Origin: Candidatus Zixiibacteriota bacterium
GTDB lineage: Bacteria > Zixibacteria > MSB-5A5 > WJJR01
Direction of reading: 5' to 3'
Length of the DNA stretch: 14,542 nt
Assembly (NCBI GenBank): GCA_014729565.1
Contig: WJJR01000252.1
Location: forward strand, 1-14,542
Below are positions 8,401-14,408 of this stretch, piece after piece. Each line of letters begins with the position of its first letter. The stretch's first letter is position 1. The notes beneath the pieces are model-generated. The model saw only the letters and a program-made list of their open reading frames with translations. It was not told the origin of the DNA and did no database searches. The position numbers were made by a program, and so were the translations under genes.

Positions 8401-8795
8401 TCGGCACGTATGCGGATTCGGTTGTCGTGGTCACCGATGATGAGTCCCTCAGCCGGGCGGTGATACCGGTCACACTCACGATCGAAGCTCAGCAAACCGC
8501 ACCGGTCGAGCCGAATCCATTCAATCCGGCGGAGGGTCCGGTCACCATGCGGCTGGCCGTCAATTCCGGGTTACCGGAACGCGCGACAGCAACGATCTAT
8601 GACATTGCGGGGTTCAAAGTCCGCGACATTCGTGCCGACGAAGTGTCCCTCAGTGCCGGGATGGTGGAGGTCTTGTGGGATGGACACAACGACGACAAGG
8701 TGGTCGCAAATGGCGTCTATTTTGGTCACATTAAAGTCGAAGTGGATGGCGGTCCCGGCATTGACAAAACCTACACAATTGTGCTGAAGAAGTAG
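5445..8795 (+). CDS. Secreted S8 (subtilisin-family) peptidase with C-terminal sorting domain
   Basis: A large extracellular serine endopeptidase of 1116 residues. In order it shows a Sec signal peptide (1-28, ending AHA) and a propeptide-like region (about 29-150). The subtilase domain follows (about 170-500), with Asp200 in SIDTGVD, His246 in DQHGTF, the oxyanion Asn361 in AAGNEG and Ser442 in GTSFAVP. Next are beta-sandwich regions (about 500-650) and a domain of about 260 residues I do not recognise. An Ig-like or BACON/ASPM-like domain (about 914-1013, VTPGSLNF ... LTISN) comes next. A FlgD-like, type A sorting-like domain ends the protein (about 1017-1116; PNPFNP, IYDIAG, WDGHND, NGVYFG, final KK). 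Such C-terminal domains direct export by type IX-like systems or surface anchoring. The ATG follows a weak GGGGT about nine bases upstream. A stretch in the catalytic domain (about residues 376-440) uses noticeably more A/T-ending codons than its surroundings. The gene is probably monocistronic, given the terminator after it. Confidence 0.93.
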   Translation: MQRLSITLSAVVLILCGMVLSVTDCAHAGRIEPNFEQLLQTAGPDEMIPVMIRPVGTVTGHSLKKQLATAYKTRGERHRAAITTLKTTADATQPAIRRALASKQYEGRVNDVRSFWIDNVITANMTPSAIAEIASRADVDEVVYMPRVEFYRSMDDYVDGSPAPAGTEAFDAVPGIRAVRADSVWAMGYTGKGRLVASIDTGVDGLHNFLKDKWRGNNGYSPQESWFHPLDNSTVPRTFPGESDQHGTFVMGIMVAIQDSMLRDDPDLDTVGVAIESQWITAGVIDVTGANILESMQWCADPDGDPNTELDVPDVVNNSWGAPVIHPITGVRVPYPCTDVFWNGIDNVEAAGAVMLFAAGNEGVWGERTTRDPGNRAITDLNAFCVGMIDPHDSEFPAHPLSSQGPSECDGVSIKPEVVAPGVAIQTTAPNGFMKQDALGTSFAVPYVSGGVALMREYNPNATVDQIKQALIDGATDLGEPGPDNLYGHGLINLKRSIELLPPNDQPTLYIKRDQYLRPGPGESTEMVITLRSAGTEVDDVMVTVVSEDPRLVVVDGIAPFGDFVSFGDTASNAASPFEFEVSETALEGERLNLRFEMTGSGGYSRTTHGAIQVGPTRTDDVYTHVGGNFVLSIASMGMFGMHPQSIAPRFGGLGYSYRGDTEQSMFEGAFLVGIGPDQVSDNARDEGSFPDFDFQVDPGGQLEITTAGSRYVEETRSAFSDAIAENPIGLFIVQRTFVSDNPDDDDYLTVEYTIYNRSGAPIEDLHAGLYFDWDFPWLNGGNDGGGYDLFNGVGWMVGSGGSRYRGIAVLTPPGATSYRHFLNDPEIYSQLIGDTTRWNGFTKEEKWDAMTGGFTQTEPPSPQDGSHLIATGPFNIAVNDSIQVAFAIIGANSEEDLLTFAGRARLQYATGTVSVTPGSLNFTALLNGNDPDPKTLTISNLTATQVTFDVTHTPEWALVSPLTGSILNGSNTQLTVAPDTDTLGVGTYADSVVVVTDDESLSRAVIPVTLTIEAQQTAPVEPNPFNPAEGPVTMRLAVNSGLPERATATIYDIAGFKVRDIRADEVSLSAGMVEVLWDGHNDDKVVANGVYFGHIKVEVDGGPGIDKTYTIVLKK

Positions 8796-8852
8796 AGAAA
8801 TCCGTTTTTTGCGCGCCACGCACGTTCTTACTTTCATAGCTTGACTGGCACA

Positions 8853-8878
8853 AAGAGCCCGCCGCATGGCGGGCTCTT
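8853..8878 (+). terminator. Intrinsic-type terminator after the S8 peptidase gene
   Basis: AAGAGCCCGCC (8853-8863), loop GCAT, and GGCGGGCTCTT (8868-8878) make a perfect 11-bp GC-rich stem, followed by TTGTTG-rich sequence. It lies 57 bases after the S8 stop. The T-tract is interrupted but the stem is strong. It should separate the S8 message from the S9 gene downstream. Confidence 0.8.
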
Positions 8879-8905
8879 GTTGTTGATGAAACTTCGTGAT
8901 ACAAT
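8877..8905 (+). promoter_or_regulatory. Candidate extended -10 promoter for the exported S9 peptidase
   Basis: TACAAT (8900-8905) is preceded by TGA (8897-8899), giving an extended -10. TTGTTG (8877-8882) stands 17 bases upstream as a weak -35 that starts in the last base pairs of the terminator stem. The expected start near 8912 leaves a leader of about 47 bases before the GTG at 8959. Confidence 0.45.
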
Positions 8906-8946
8906 TCCCGTGTAATGTTCGAATGACAAACGTCTGTCTTCGATCC

Positions 8947-8953
8947 AAGGAGG
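8947..8953 (+). promoter_or_regulatory. Ribosome binding site that fixes a GTG start
   Basis: AAGGAGG stands five bases before GTG at 8959. The longer in-frame start at 8896 has no such site and would put 21 non-hydrophobic residues ahead of the signal peptide. Confidence 0.9.
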
Positions 8954-8958
8954 TTCAA

Positions 8959-10881
8959 GTGACGAAGCATCACATGCATGCGACCCGGTTGTGTCTCGGG
9001 CTGATCAGCGCTCTGGTCATGGTGGCGTTTGCCACCACGGCGTTGGCGGCTCTTCCATCACTCATTCCTAAAGAAGTAATATTTGGGAATCCTGAACGTG
9101 CGCAGGCCCGCATATCGCCGGACGGGACGATGATGTCGTACCTCGCGCCGGTTGACAATGTTCTCAACATTTGGGTGCGGACGATCGGCGAAGAGGATGA
9201 TCGCGTGGTGACCAATGACACGCTGCGCGGTATTCGTGCACACTACTGGGCGCAGGACAACAAGCACATCATCTATCCGCAGGACGTGGGTGGTGACGAA
9301 AACTGGCACGTCTATTCGGTCGACATTGAGTCCAAAACGACGGCGAATTTGACCCCGTTCGAGGGTGTGCGGGCCGATCTGGCCGCGATCGATCCGAACT
9401 ATCCCGACCAGCTTCTGGTCACGATGAACAAACGTGACCCCACGGTCTTCGACATCTTCAACATCAACATCAACAGCGGCGAAGCCACGCTCGTCGGCCA
9501 GAACCCGGGCAACATCGTTGGGTGGATTCCCGACAACGACTTCAAAGTTCGCGGTGCGATGGAAACCACACCGGACGGTGGCTTCAATGTCTTGGTCCGC
9601 GATACCGAAGCTGACGAATTCCGGACCCTCCTCCACTGGGGACCGCAGGACGGCGACGGGACACCGTACGGATTCACACCCGACGGCGAAGGCCTCTACG
9701 TTGCCGATCCGCTCGAATCCAACGTCTCCGTGCTCAAACGCATCAACACGACAACCGGTGACGAAACGATTATCGCATCGGATCCGCGTGTCGACGTCGG
9801 CGGTGTGATGATCCACCCGACTGAGTATCATGTCGAAGCGGTGGCGTTCAACTACGATCAGGACCGTTGGCAGATCGTTGATTCGACCTTGGTGGATGAT
9901 TTCGAGGCGATTCGCGATATCACGCCTGGGGAGTTTTCCATCGTCAGTCGCGATCTGGAAGATGACACGTGGCTGATTGCGTATTCGTCCGATGTCAAGC
10001 CGACTCAGTACTACAGTTTCGATCGCAACACGAAACAGGGAACCTATCTCTTCACCACGCGTCCGGAATTGGAAGAGTATACCCTGGCGCCGATGACGTT
10101 CGTCGAGATCGAGTCGCGTGACGGGCTGACGCTGCCGTCGTTTCTCACATTGCCGGTTGGTATCGAACAAACCAATCTGCCCATAGTGCTCCTTGTGCAC
10201 GGTGGTCCGTGGGCACGCGACTACTGGGGTTACCATCCTGAAGTGCAATGGATGGCCAATCGCGGCTATGCCGTGTTGCAGGTGAACTTCCGTGGTTCGA
10301 CCGGATTCGGTAAAGAGTTCCTCCACGCCGGCGACAAGGAGTGGGGCCGGAAGATGCAAAACGACCTCACCGACGCGGTGCGCTGGGCGATCGACCAGGG
10401 ATATGCCGATCCCGAGAAGGTCGCGATTTACGGTGGATCGTACGGCGGTTATGCAGCGCTCGCCGGTGCGGCGTTTACGCCTGATCTGTACACCTGCGCG
10501 GTCGACATCGTCGGTCCCTCCAACATCATCACGCTGATCGAGTCGATTCCGCCGTACTGGGAACCGATGATGAAGCTGTTCTACAATCGGGTCGGTGATC
10601 CGAATACCGAAGAGGAAATGCTGAAGCAGCGGTCACCGTTGTTCTCCGCCGATAAGATCGAGATTCCGATGCTGATCGGGCAGGGCGCCAACGACCCGCG
10701 CGTCAAGCAGGCCGAGTCGGAGCAAATCGTTGCCGCTCTCAAAGCGAACGAAGCCTATGTCGAGTACGTGGTCTATCCGGATGAAGGCCATGGCTTTGCC
10801 CGTCCCGAAAACCGCCTCGATTTCTACGGCAAGACCGAAAATTTCCTCGCGCGTTATCTCGATGGACGCGTGGAAGAGTAG
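8959..10881 (+). CDS. Exported S9 family peptidase (tandem paralogue 1)
   Basis: A serine oligopeptidase of the prolyl oligopeptidase family, 640 residues from the GTG start. The N-terminus is a Sec signal peptide: a basic segment (TKHHMHATR), a hydrophobic core (LCLGLISALVMVAFA) and a likely cut after ALA near residue 31. The enzyme should therefore be periplasmic or secreted. A beta-propeller follows (roughly 45-370; RISPDG, GDENWHVY, PDGGF). The C-terminal alpha/beta hydrolase (about 385-640) has HGGPW, nucleophile Ser494 in GGSYGGYAALAG, Asp579 in GANDPR and His611 in DEGHGF. It is clearly related along its whole length to the next gene, most closely in the hydrolase domain, where runs such as NRGYAVLQVNFRGSTGFGK are identical. 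It sits in its own promoter-terminator unit. Peptide specificity (proline, acylated or other N-termini) cannot be read. Confidence 0.95.
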   Translation: MTKHHMHATRLCLGLISALVMVAFATTALAALPSLIPKEVIFGNPERAQARISPDGTMMSYLAPVDNVLNIWVRTIGEEDDRVVTNDTLRGIRAHYWAQDNKHIIYPQDVGGDENWHVYSVDIESKTTANLTPFEGVRADLAAIDPNYPDQLLVTMNKRDPTVFDIFNININSGEATLVGQNPGNIVGWIPDNDFKVRGAMETTPDGGFNVLVRDTEADEFRTLLHWGPQDGDGTPYGFTPDGEGLYVADPLESNVSVLKRINTTTGDETIIASDPRVDVGGVMIHPTEYHVEAVAFNYDQDRWQIVDSTLVDDFEAIRDITPGEFSIVSRDLEDDTWLIAYSSDVKPTQYYSFDRNTKQGTYLFTTRPELEEYTLAPMTFVEIESRDGLTLPSFLTLPVGIEQTNLPIVLLVHGGPWARDYWGYHPEVQWMANRGYAVLQVNFRGSTGFGKEFLHAGDKEWGRKMQNDLTDAVRWAIDQGYADPEKVAIYGGSYGGYAALAGAAFTPDLYTCAVDIVGPSNIITLIESIPPYWEPMMKLFYNRVGDPNTEEEMLKQRSPLFSADKIEIPMLIGQGANDPRVKQAESEQIVAALKANEAYVEYVVYPDEGHGFARPENRLDFYGKTENFLARYLDGRVEE

Positions 10882-10908
10882 ATTCACCACTGCGATTTCT
10901 GTAAGTTC

Positions 10909-10940
10909 AACCGGTCGGCTCACACCAGAGCCGGCCGGTT
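10909..10940 (+). terminator. Hairpin terminator between the two tandem S9 genes
   Basis: AACCGGTCGGCT (10909-10920) pairs with AGCCGGCCGGTT (10929-10940) as a 12-bp stem with a single G-U pair and an 8-base loop. ATGTTTTGGG follows. It lies 27 bases after the first S9 stop. The T-run is short, so termination may be partial and allow read-through into the second S9 gene, for which I see no separate promoter. The hairpin abuts the in-frame ATG at 10941, which argues against that ATG being the true start. Confidence 0.65.
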
Positions 10941-10958
10941 ATGTTTTGGGGAGACTGT

Positions 10959-12812
10959 ATGGAACGCAATGTTGCAACGGAACAGGCAACCGTACCGCTA
11001 GTGCCTCGCGAATTGTTTTTCGGAAATCCCGAACGTGTGCAGGGACGGATATCGCCTGATGGAAAACAGTTGTCTTTTCTGGCGCCGCACAACGGCGTGC
11101 TCAATGTGTGGATTCAGAGCATCAACGGTGACGATGCCCGTCCGTTGACCGATGACCACGGACGCGGGATTCATCTGCATCACTGGGCGTACGACAACCA
11201 ACACATCTTGTACCGGCAAGATCGCAACGGGGACGAAAACTGGCACGTCTACGCGTGCAACCTGGACACTGGTGAGGTGCGGGATCTGACGCCGATGGAG
11301 AATATCCAGGCAGCTATTGCCAGTCTCGATCCCGCGTTTCCCGATAAGATTCTTGTCCAATTCAATAATCGCGATCCGCAACTCATGGATGTCTATCGCG
11401 TGTCGCTCAGCACCGGTGAGATGACACTGGTGACAGAGAATCCGGGTGGCATTGTCGGCTGGATTCCGGATCATGAGTTCCGGTTGCGTGCGGCCTATGC
11501 AGCCAGCCCCGACGGTGGTTTCGATCTGTTGGCGCGTGTGAACGAAAGCGATGAGTTTGCCACACTGGTGCATTGGGGTCCCGAGGATGACGGCCACCCG
11601 TATGGCTTCACGCCAAGTGGCGGCGGCATCTACGTCGGTGATTCGCGCGGCGCCGATACCATTCGCTTGAAGGTGATCGACATTCCATCGGCTGATGAGC
11701 ACCTGATCGCTGAGGACACAAACACCGACATCGATGACGTGTTGATCCATCCGTCGCAGCACAATGTCGAGGCGGTCGCATTTCATTATGACCGCAAACG
11801 CTGGCAACCAATCGACGACGGTGTGCGCGACGACCTGACGCGTCTGGCGGAAACGCTCGACGGTGACATCGATATTGTCAGTCGTGATCTCGACGATCGG
11901 AATTGGCTGATTGCCTGTGTCCGTGATCGGGAACCGGTTTCCTACTACCACCACCGGCGCGGGACGGGAACGTCACTGCTGTTTTCGACCAAGCCGGAAT
12001 TGCAGAAGTACACGATGGCGCCCATGGAATTCGTGGAGATTACGGCGCGCGATGGATTGACATTGCCGTCGTACCTGACCATCCCAGCGGCGTCTGCCGG
12101 AACGAATCTGCCGATGGTGCTTAACGTGCATGGCGGCCCGTGGCATCGGGACACTTGGACCTTTCACGGCGAAGTCCAATGGTTGGCCAATCGCGGGTAC
12201 GCCGTGTTGCAGGTGAATTTCCGCGGCTCGACCGGATTCGGGAAATCATTTCTGCACGCCGGCGACAGAGAGTGGGGCCGGAAGATGCAGCACGATCTCA
12301 CCGACAGTGTGACATGGGCCATCGATCAGGGCATCGCCGATCCCGAACGGGTCGCGATCTTTGGCGGCTCGTACGGTGGCTATGCGGCATTGGCCGGCGC
12401 GGCGTTTACGCCCGACTTGTACCGTTGCGCGGTGGCCATGGTTGGACCATCGAGCATTCTCACGTGGATGGCAGCGATTCCGCCGTACTGGAAACCACTG
12501 ATCAAGCTCTTCCACACACGCGTTGGCAATCCGGATGCCGAAGCAGAAATGCTCAAGGAACGCTCCCCGTTGTTTTCGGTCGATCAGATTCGCATTCCGA
12601 TGTTGATCGGACAGGGCGCCAACGATCCGCGTGTACGTCGGGAGGAGTCGGAGCAGATCGTGGCCGCATTGAAGTCGAAAGGCCACGAGGTCGAATACGC
12701 ATTGTACGAAGACGAAGGACACGGACTGTACCGTCCCGAAAACCGCCTGGATTTCTATGCGCGTGCCGAACGGTTTTTGGCGCGGCATTTGGGTGGGCGG
12801 TGTGAGGAGTGA
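10959..12812 (+). CDS. Cytoplasmic S9 family peptidase (tandem paralogue 2)
   Basis: 617 residues from the ATG at 10959, chosen because GGGGAG (10947-10952) stands six bases before it. The in-frame ATG at 10941 directly abuts a hairpin and has no ribosome site. The propeller (RISPDG, GDENWHVY, SPDGGFD) and hydrolase domains align with the preceding gene end to end. The catalytic residues are Ser471 in GGSYGGYAALAG, Asp556 in GANDPR and His588 in DEGHGL, with spacings of 85 and 32 residues exactly as in the paralogue. The key difference is the N-terminus: MERNVATEQATVPLVPREL has no hydrophobic signal, so this copy should stay in the cytoplasm. It is probably a tandem duplicate that diverged in location, completing breakdown of imported peptides. 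The stop overlaps a possible tiny frame (TGATG) that I do not accept as a gene. Confidence 0.95.
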   Translation: MERNVATEQATVPLVPRELFFGNPERVQGRISPDGKQLSFLAPHNGVLNVWIQSINGDDARPLTDDHGRGIHLHHWAYDNQHILYRQDRNGDENWHVYACNLDTGEVRDLTPMENIQAAIASLDPAFPDKILVQFNNRDPQLMDVYRVSLSTGEMTLVTENPGGIVGWIPDHEFRLRAAYAASPDGGFDLLARVNESDEFATLVHWGPEDDGHPYGFTPSGGGIYVGDSRGADTIRLKVIDIPSADEHLIAEDTNTDIDDVLIHPSQHNVEAVAFHYDRKRWQPIDDGVRDDLTRLAETLDGDIDIVSRDLDDRNWLIACVRDREPVSYYHHRRGTGTSLLFSTKPELQKYTMAPMEFVEITARDGLTLPSYLTIPAASAGTNLPMVLNVHGGPWHRDTWTFHGEVQWLANRGYAVLQVNFRGSTGFGKSFLHAGDREWGRKMQHDLTDSVTWAIDQGIADPERVAIFGGSYGGYAALAGAAFTPDLYRCAVAMVGPSSILTWMAAIPPYWKPLIKLFHTRVGNPDAEAEMLKERSPLFSVDQIRIPMLIGQGANDPRVRREESEQIVAALKSKGHEVEYALYEDEGHGLYRPENRLDFYARAERFLARHLGGRCEE

Positions 12813-12898
12813 TGTACCAGAAAGCACAAGAACAGTATCTGCCATTCCCGCCCGCCGCGGCGCAAGAATTCGATTCAAGTCTGGGCGAGATTGAAGAC

Positions 12899-12950
12899 AC
12901 TGGATCCCCGCTTGCGCACTTCGCTCTCGCGAAGTGCTTGCGGGAATGAC
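12899..12950. repeat. Palindromic repeat of the GTCATTCCCGC...GCGGG type
   Basis: On the minus strand this reads GTCATTCCCGC ... GCGGGGATCCAG, the general form of short palindromic repeats dispersed in many bacterial genomes and resembling Neisseria dRS3 ends. The stem is CCCGC (12907-12911) with GCGGG (12940-12944) and GCACTTCGC (12916-12924) with GCGAAGTGC (12929-12937), with a TCTC loop and a small internal loop. It ends 17 bases before the yggS ATG. It could act as a terminator for the S9 gene or a roadblock before yggS, but it has no T-tract. It is unrelated in sequence to the repeats at 19-72 and 4992-5024. Confidence 0.75.
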
Positions 12951-12967
12951 AGCGATTGAGGAAGCCC

Positions 12968-13675
12968 ATGCCCCCAACGCCCGACGATATCCGCGCGAAT
13001 GTCGCTCGTTTCACCGACGAGCTGCACACCGAGTGCGCCCGTCTGAATCGTCCGCCTGACGACATTACCATTGTCGCGGTGACGAAGACGTTTCCAGCCG
13101 AAGTGGTAAGCGCCGCAACGAAGGCGGGGCTGACGATTTTCGGGGAGAACCGTGTGCAGGAAGCCAAAGCGAAAATCAGCCAGGTGCAATCCCCATGGCC
13201 GGTTTCCTGGCATCTGATCGGCCATTTTCAAACAAACAAAGCCAAAGATGCCGTGGCGTTGTTTGATCTGATCCATTCCGTAGACCGTCCCGATGCCGCC
13301 GATGCGTTGAATCACCGCGCCGAGTTGGCGGACAAGACACAGGACGTTCTGATTCAAGTCAACACGACCGCCGAAGCACAAAAGTCGGGCTGCGACCCAG
13401 ACGCACTGGATGATCTTGTCGATTCGGTGATCCAATTGCCCCATCTGCGTCTGCAGGGGCTGATGACGATCGGACCATTTGTCGATGATCCCAAGCCGAT
13501 CGCCGGCGCCTTTCAACTTCTGCGAGGGCACTTCGGGCGGCTGGCCGGTCGGGACCTGGGCACCGGTGTGATGCGTCATTGCTCGATGGGGATGACCGAC
13601 GACTGGCGGATCGCCCTGGCCGAGGGGGCGACGATGCTGCGCATCGGCCGCGCCCTGTTTGGCGAACGCTCCTGA
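12968..13675 (+). CDS. yggS: YggS/PLPBP family pyridoxal-phosphate homeostasis protein
   Basis: A cytoplasmic single-domain TIM-barrel protein of 235 residues that binds pyridoxal 5'-phosphate without known catalysis and buffers vitamin B6 and amino-acid pools. The PLP lysine is Lys40 in IVAVTKTF. The other family landmarks are FGENRVQEAKAK, WHLIGHFQTNKAK, LIQVNTTAEAQKSG, GLMTIGP, and the C-terminal CSMGMTDDWRIALAEGATMLRIGRALFG, whose serine and glycines bind the phosphate. The length matches the family. The ATG at 12968 is chosen for AGGAAG (12959-12964); a TTG four codons earlier overlaps that site. Next comes a DivIVA-domain gene. In many bacteria yggS sits with proC, yggT and divIVA, but here nothing lies between yggS and divIVA. 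Confidence 0.96.
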   Translation: MPPTPDDIRANVARFTDELHTECARLNRPPDDITIVAVTKTFPAEVVSAATKAGLTIFGENRVQEAKAKISQVQSPWPVSWHLIGHFQTNKAKDAVALFDLIHSVDRPDAADALNHRAELADKTQDVLIQVNTTAEAQKSGCDPDALDDLVDSVIQLPHLRLQGLMTIGPFVDDPKPIAGAFQLLRGHFGRLAGRDLGTGVMRHCSMGMTDDWRIALAEGATMLRIGRALFGERS

Positions 13676-13708
13676 ACGTGCCTCGGGCAACTTTCGCCGA
13701 AACACTCG

Positions 13709-13714
13709 TATAAT
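13709..13714 (+). promoter_or_regulatory. Candidate -10 box for the DivIVA-domain gene
   Basis: A perfect TATAAT lies 44 bases before the ATG at 13759. The sequence 16-17 bases upstream (GGCAAC/GCAACT) is a poor -35, so this is a weak or activator-dependent promoter candidate. The gene may also be read from yggS, which ends 83 bases upstream. Confidence 0.4.
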
Positions 13715-13758
13715 ATCCGTAACCGTTTGACCGTCCATTTGGCCCCAAGGAGCCATCC

Positions 13759-14292
13759 ATGAGCCGTGCCTATACGATTCGTCCCGATGATATCCGTACC
13801 CAGGAATTCCGTTCGCGCATGCGCGGCTACGACCCTGCGCAGGTGCGCTCGTATCTCGAAGAACTCGCCGACCAGGTGCAGCACATGCACGTTCAGATGC
13901 GGGATCTGCGCAACCGTCTCAGTGATGCGCAGCAGCAATTGGAAACGTCGCCGGGCGGTGAAACGACGGATGTCTCGATCCCGGCACCGCAGGTGAGTGA
14001 GGACTACCATCAGGCGGCCCGGGCCGATGCGCAGGACGTGCTGGCCAAGGCACAAAAGGAGGCGGATGCGCTCATTGCGAATGCCCAGGCCGATGTCGAC
14101 GAGTTGCGCAAGGAAATCGCCGATCTCAATGCCCTGCGTGAGCGGATAGTCTCTCAGATTGAAACCCTGCTCAACTCGCAGTTGGAGCATCTCGACCATC
14201 TGCGCAAGAGCCAACGTGATTCCGACGATCAGAACGCCCCCGAGGCGCCGCCGACACTGGCCAATCTCGACGATACCACGCCGCCGGTGTGA
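13759..14292 (+). CDS. DivIVA-domain coiled-coil protein
   Basis: A 177-residue cytoplasmic coiled-coil protein that by family marks curved or polar membrane and organises cell division or envelope growth. Residues about 5-60 match the DivIVA N-terminal domain: TIRPDDIRTQEF, then RMRGYDPAQVRSYLEELADQV leading into a coiled coil. A linker rich in G, T, S and P (about 68-85) precedes a second long coiled coil (about 90-155; A/Q/E/L-rich, DELRKEIADLNALRERIV). The tail is acidic and proline-rich. AAGGAG stands seven bases before the ATG. In Bacillus DivIVA the Phe17-Arg18 pair of FRGY inserts into the membrane. The aligned pair here is Met21-Arg22, so arginine is kept and phenylalanine is replaced by methionine. 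Its neighbours are yggS and purine nucleoside phosphorylase. The exact role (division, polarity or other) is unknown. Confidence 0.9.
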   Translation: MSRAYTIRPDDIRTQEFRSRMRGYDPAQVRSYLEELADQVQHMHVQMRDLRNRLSDAQQQLETSPGGETTDVSIPAPQVSEDYHQAARADAQDVLAKAQKEADALIANAQADVDELRKEIADLNALRERIVSQIETLLNSQLEHLDHLRKSQRDSDDQNAPEAPPTLANLDDTTPPV

Positions 14293-14300
14293 TCATTTAC

Positions 14301-14316
14301 TCAAGACCCGTCTTGA
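14301..14316 (+). other. Small perfect hairpin after the DivIVA-domain gene
   Basis: TCAAGA-CCCG-TCTTGA lies nine bases after the DivIVA stop and is followed by ATTTC. A second small stem, CCGGC-AGAC-GCCGG, lies at 14349-14362. They could be a weak terminator or simple spacer structure before the phosphorylase gene 116 bases downstream. Confidence 0.3.
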
Positions 14317-14408
14317 ATTTCACCGCCAAGTGTCCATATTCGCAGCATCCGGCAGACGCCGGCGTAGTGGGATGACTGATTGGCGCACCTTTAAATCCGG
14401 AGACTGAG

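Noticed and set aside
8896..8958. Upstream in-frame start for the exported S9 gene
   Set aside because: AAGGAGG five bases before GTG 8959 gives a far better start, and the extra 21 residues would precede and spoil the signal peptide.
9058..10359. Long open frame (433 codons) on the minus strand opposite the exported S9 gene
   Set aside because: The plus strand encodes an unmistakable S9 peptidase with signal peptide and ribosome site. The antisense frame has no family features and arises from GC-rich codon composition. The same reasoning applies to minus-strand frames at 10998-11954 and 12875-13756 and the plus-strand frame at 957-1688.
10941..10958. Upstream in-frame ATG for the second S9 gene
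   Set aside because: It directly abuts the terminator-like hairpin and has no ribosome site, whereas ATG 10959 has GGGGAG six bases before it.
14372..14407. 11-codon frame ending one base before the phosphorylase ATG
   Set aside because: It has no proper ribosome site of its own, no attenuator-like codon bias, and is short enough to be chance.
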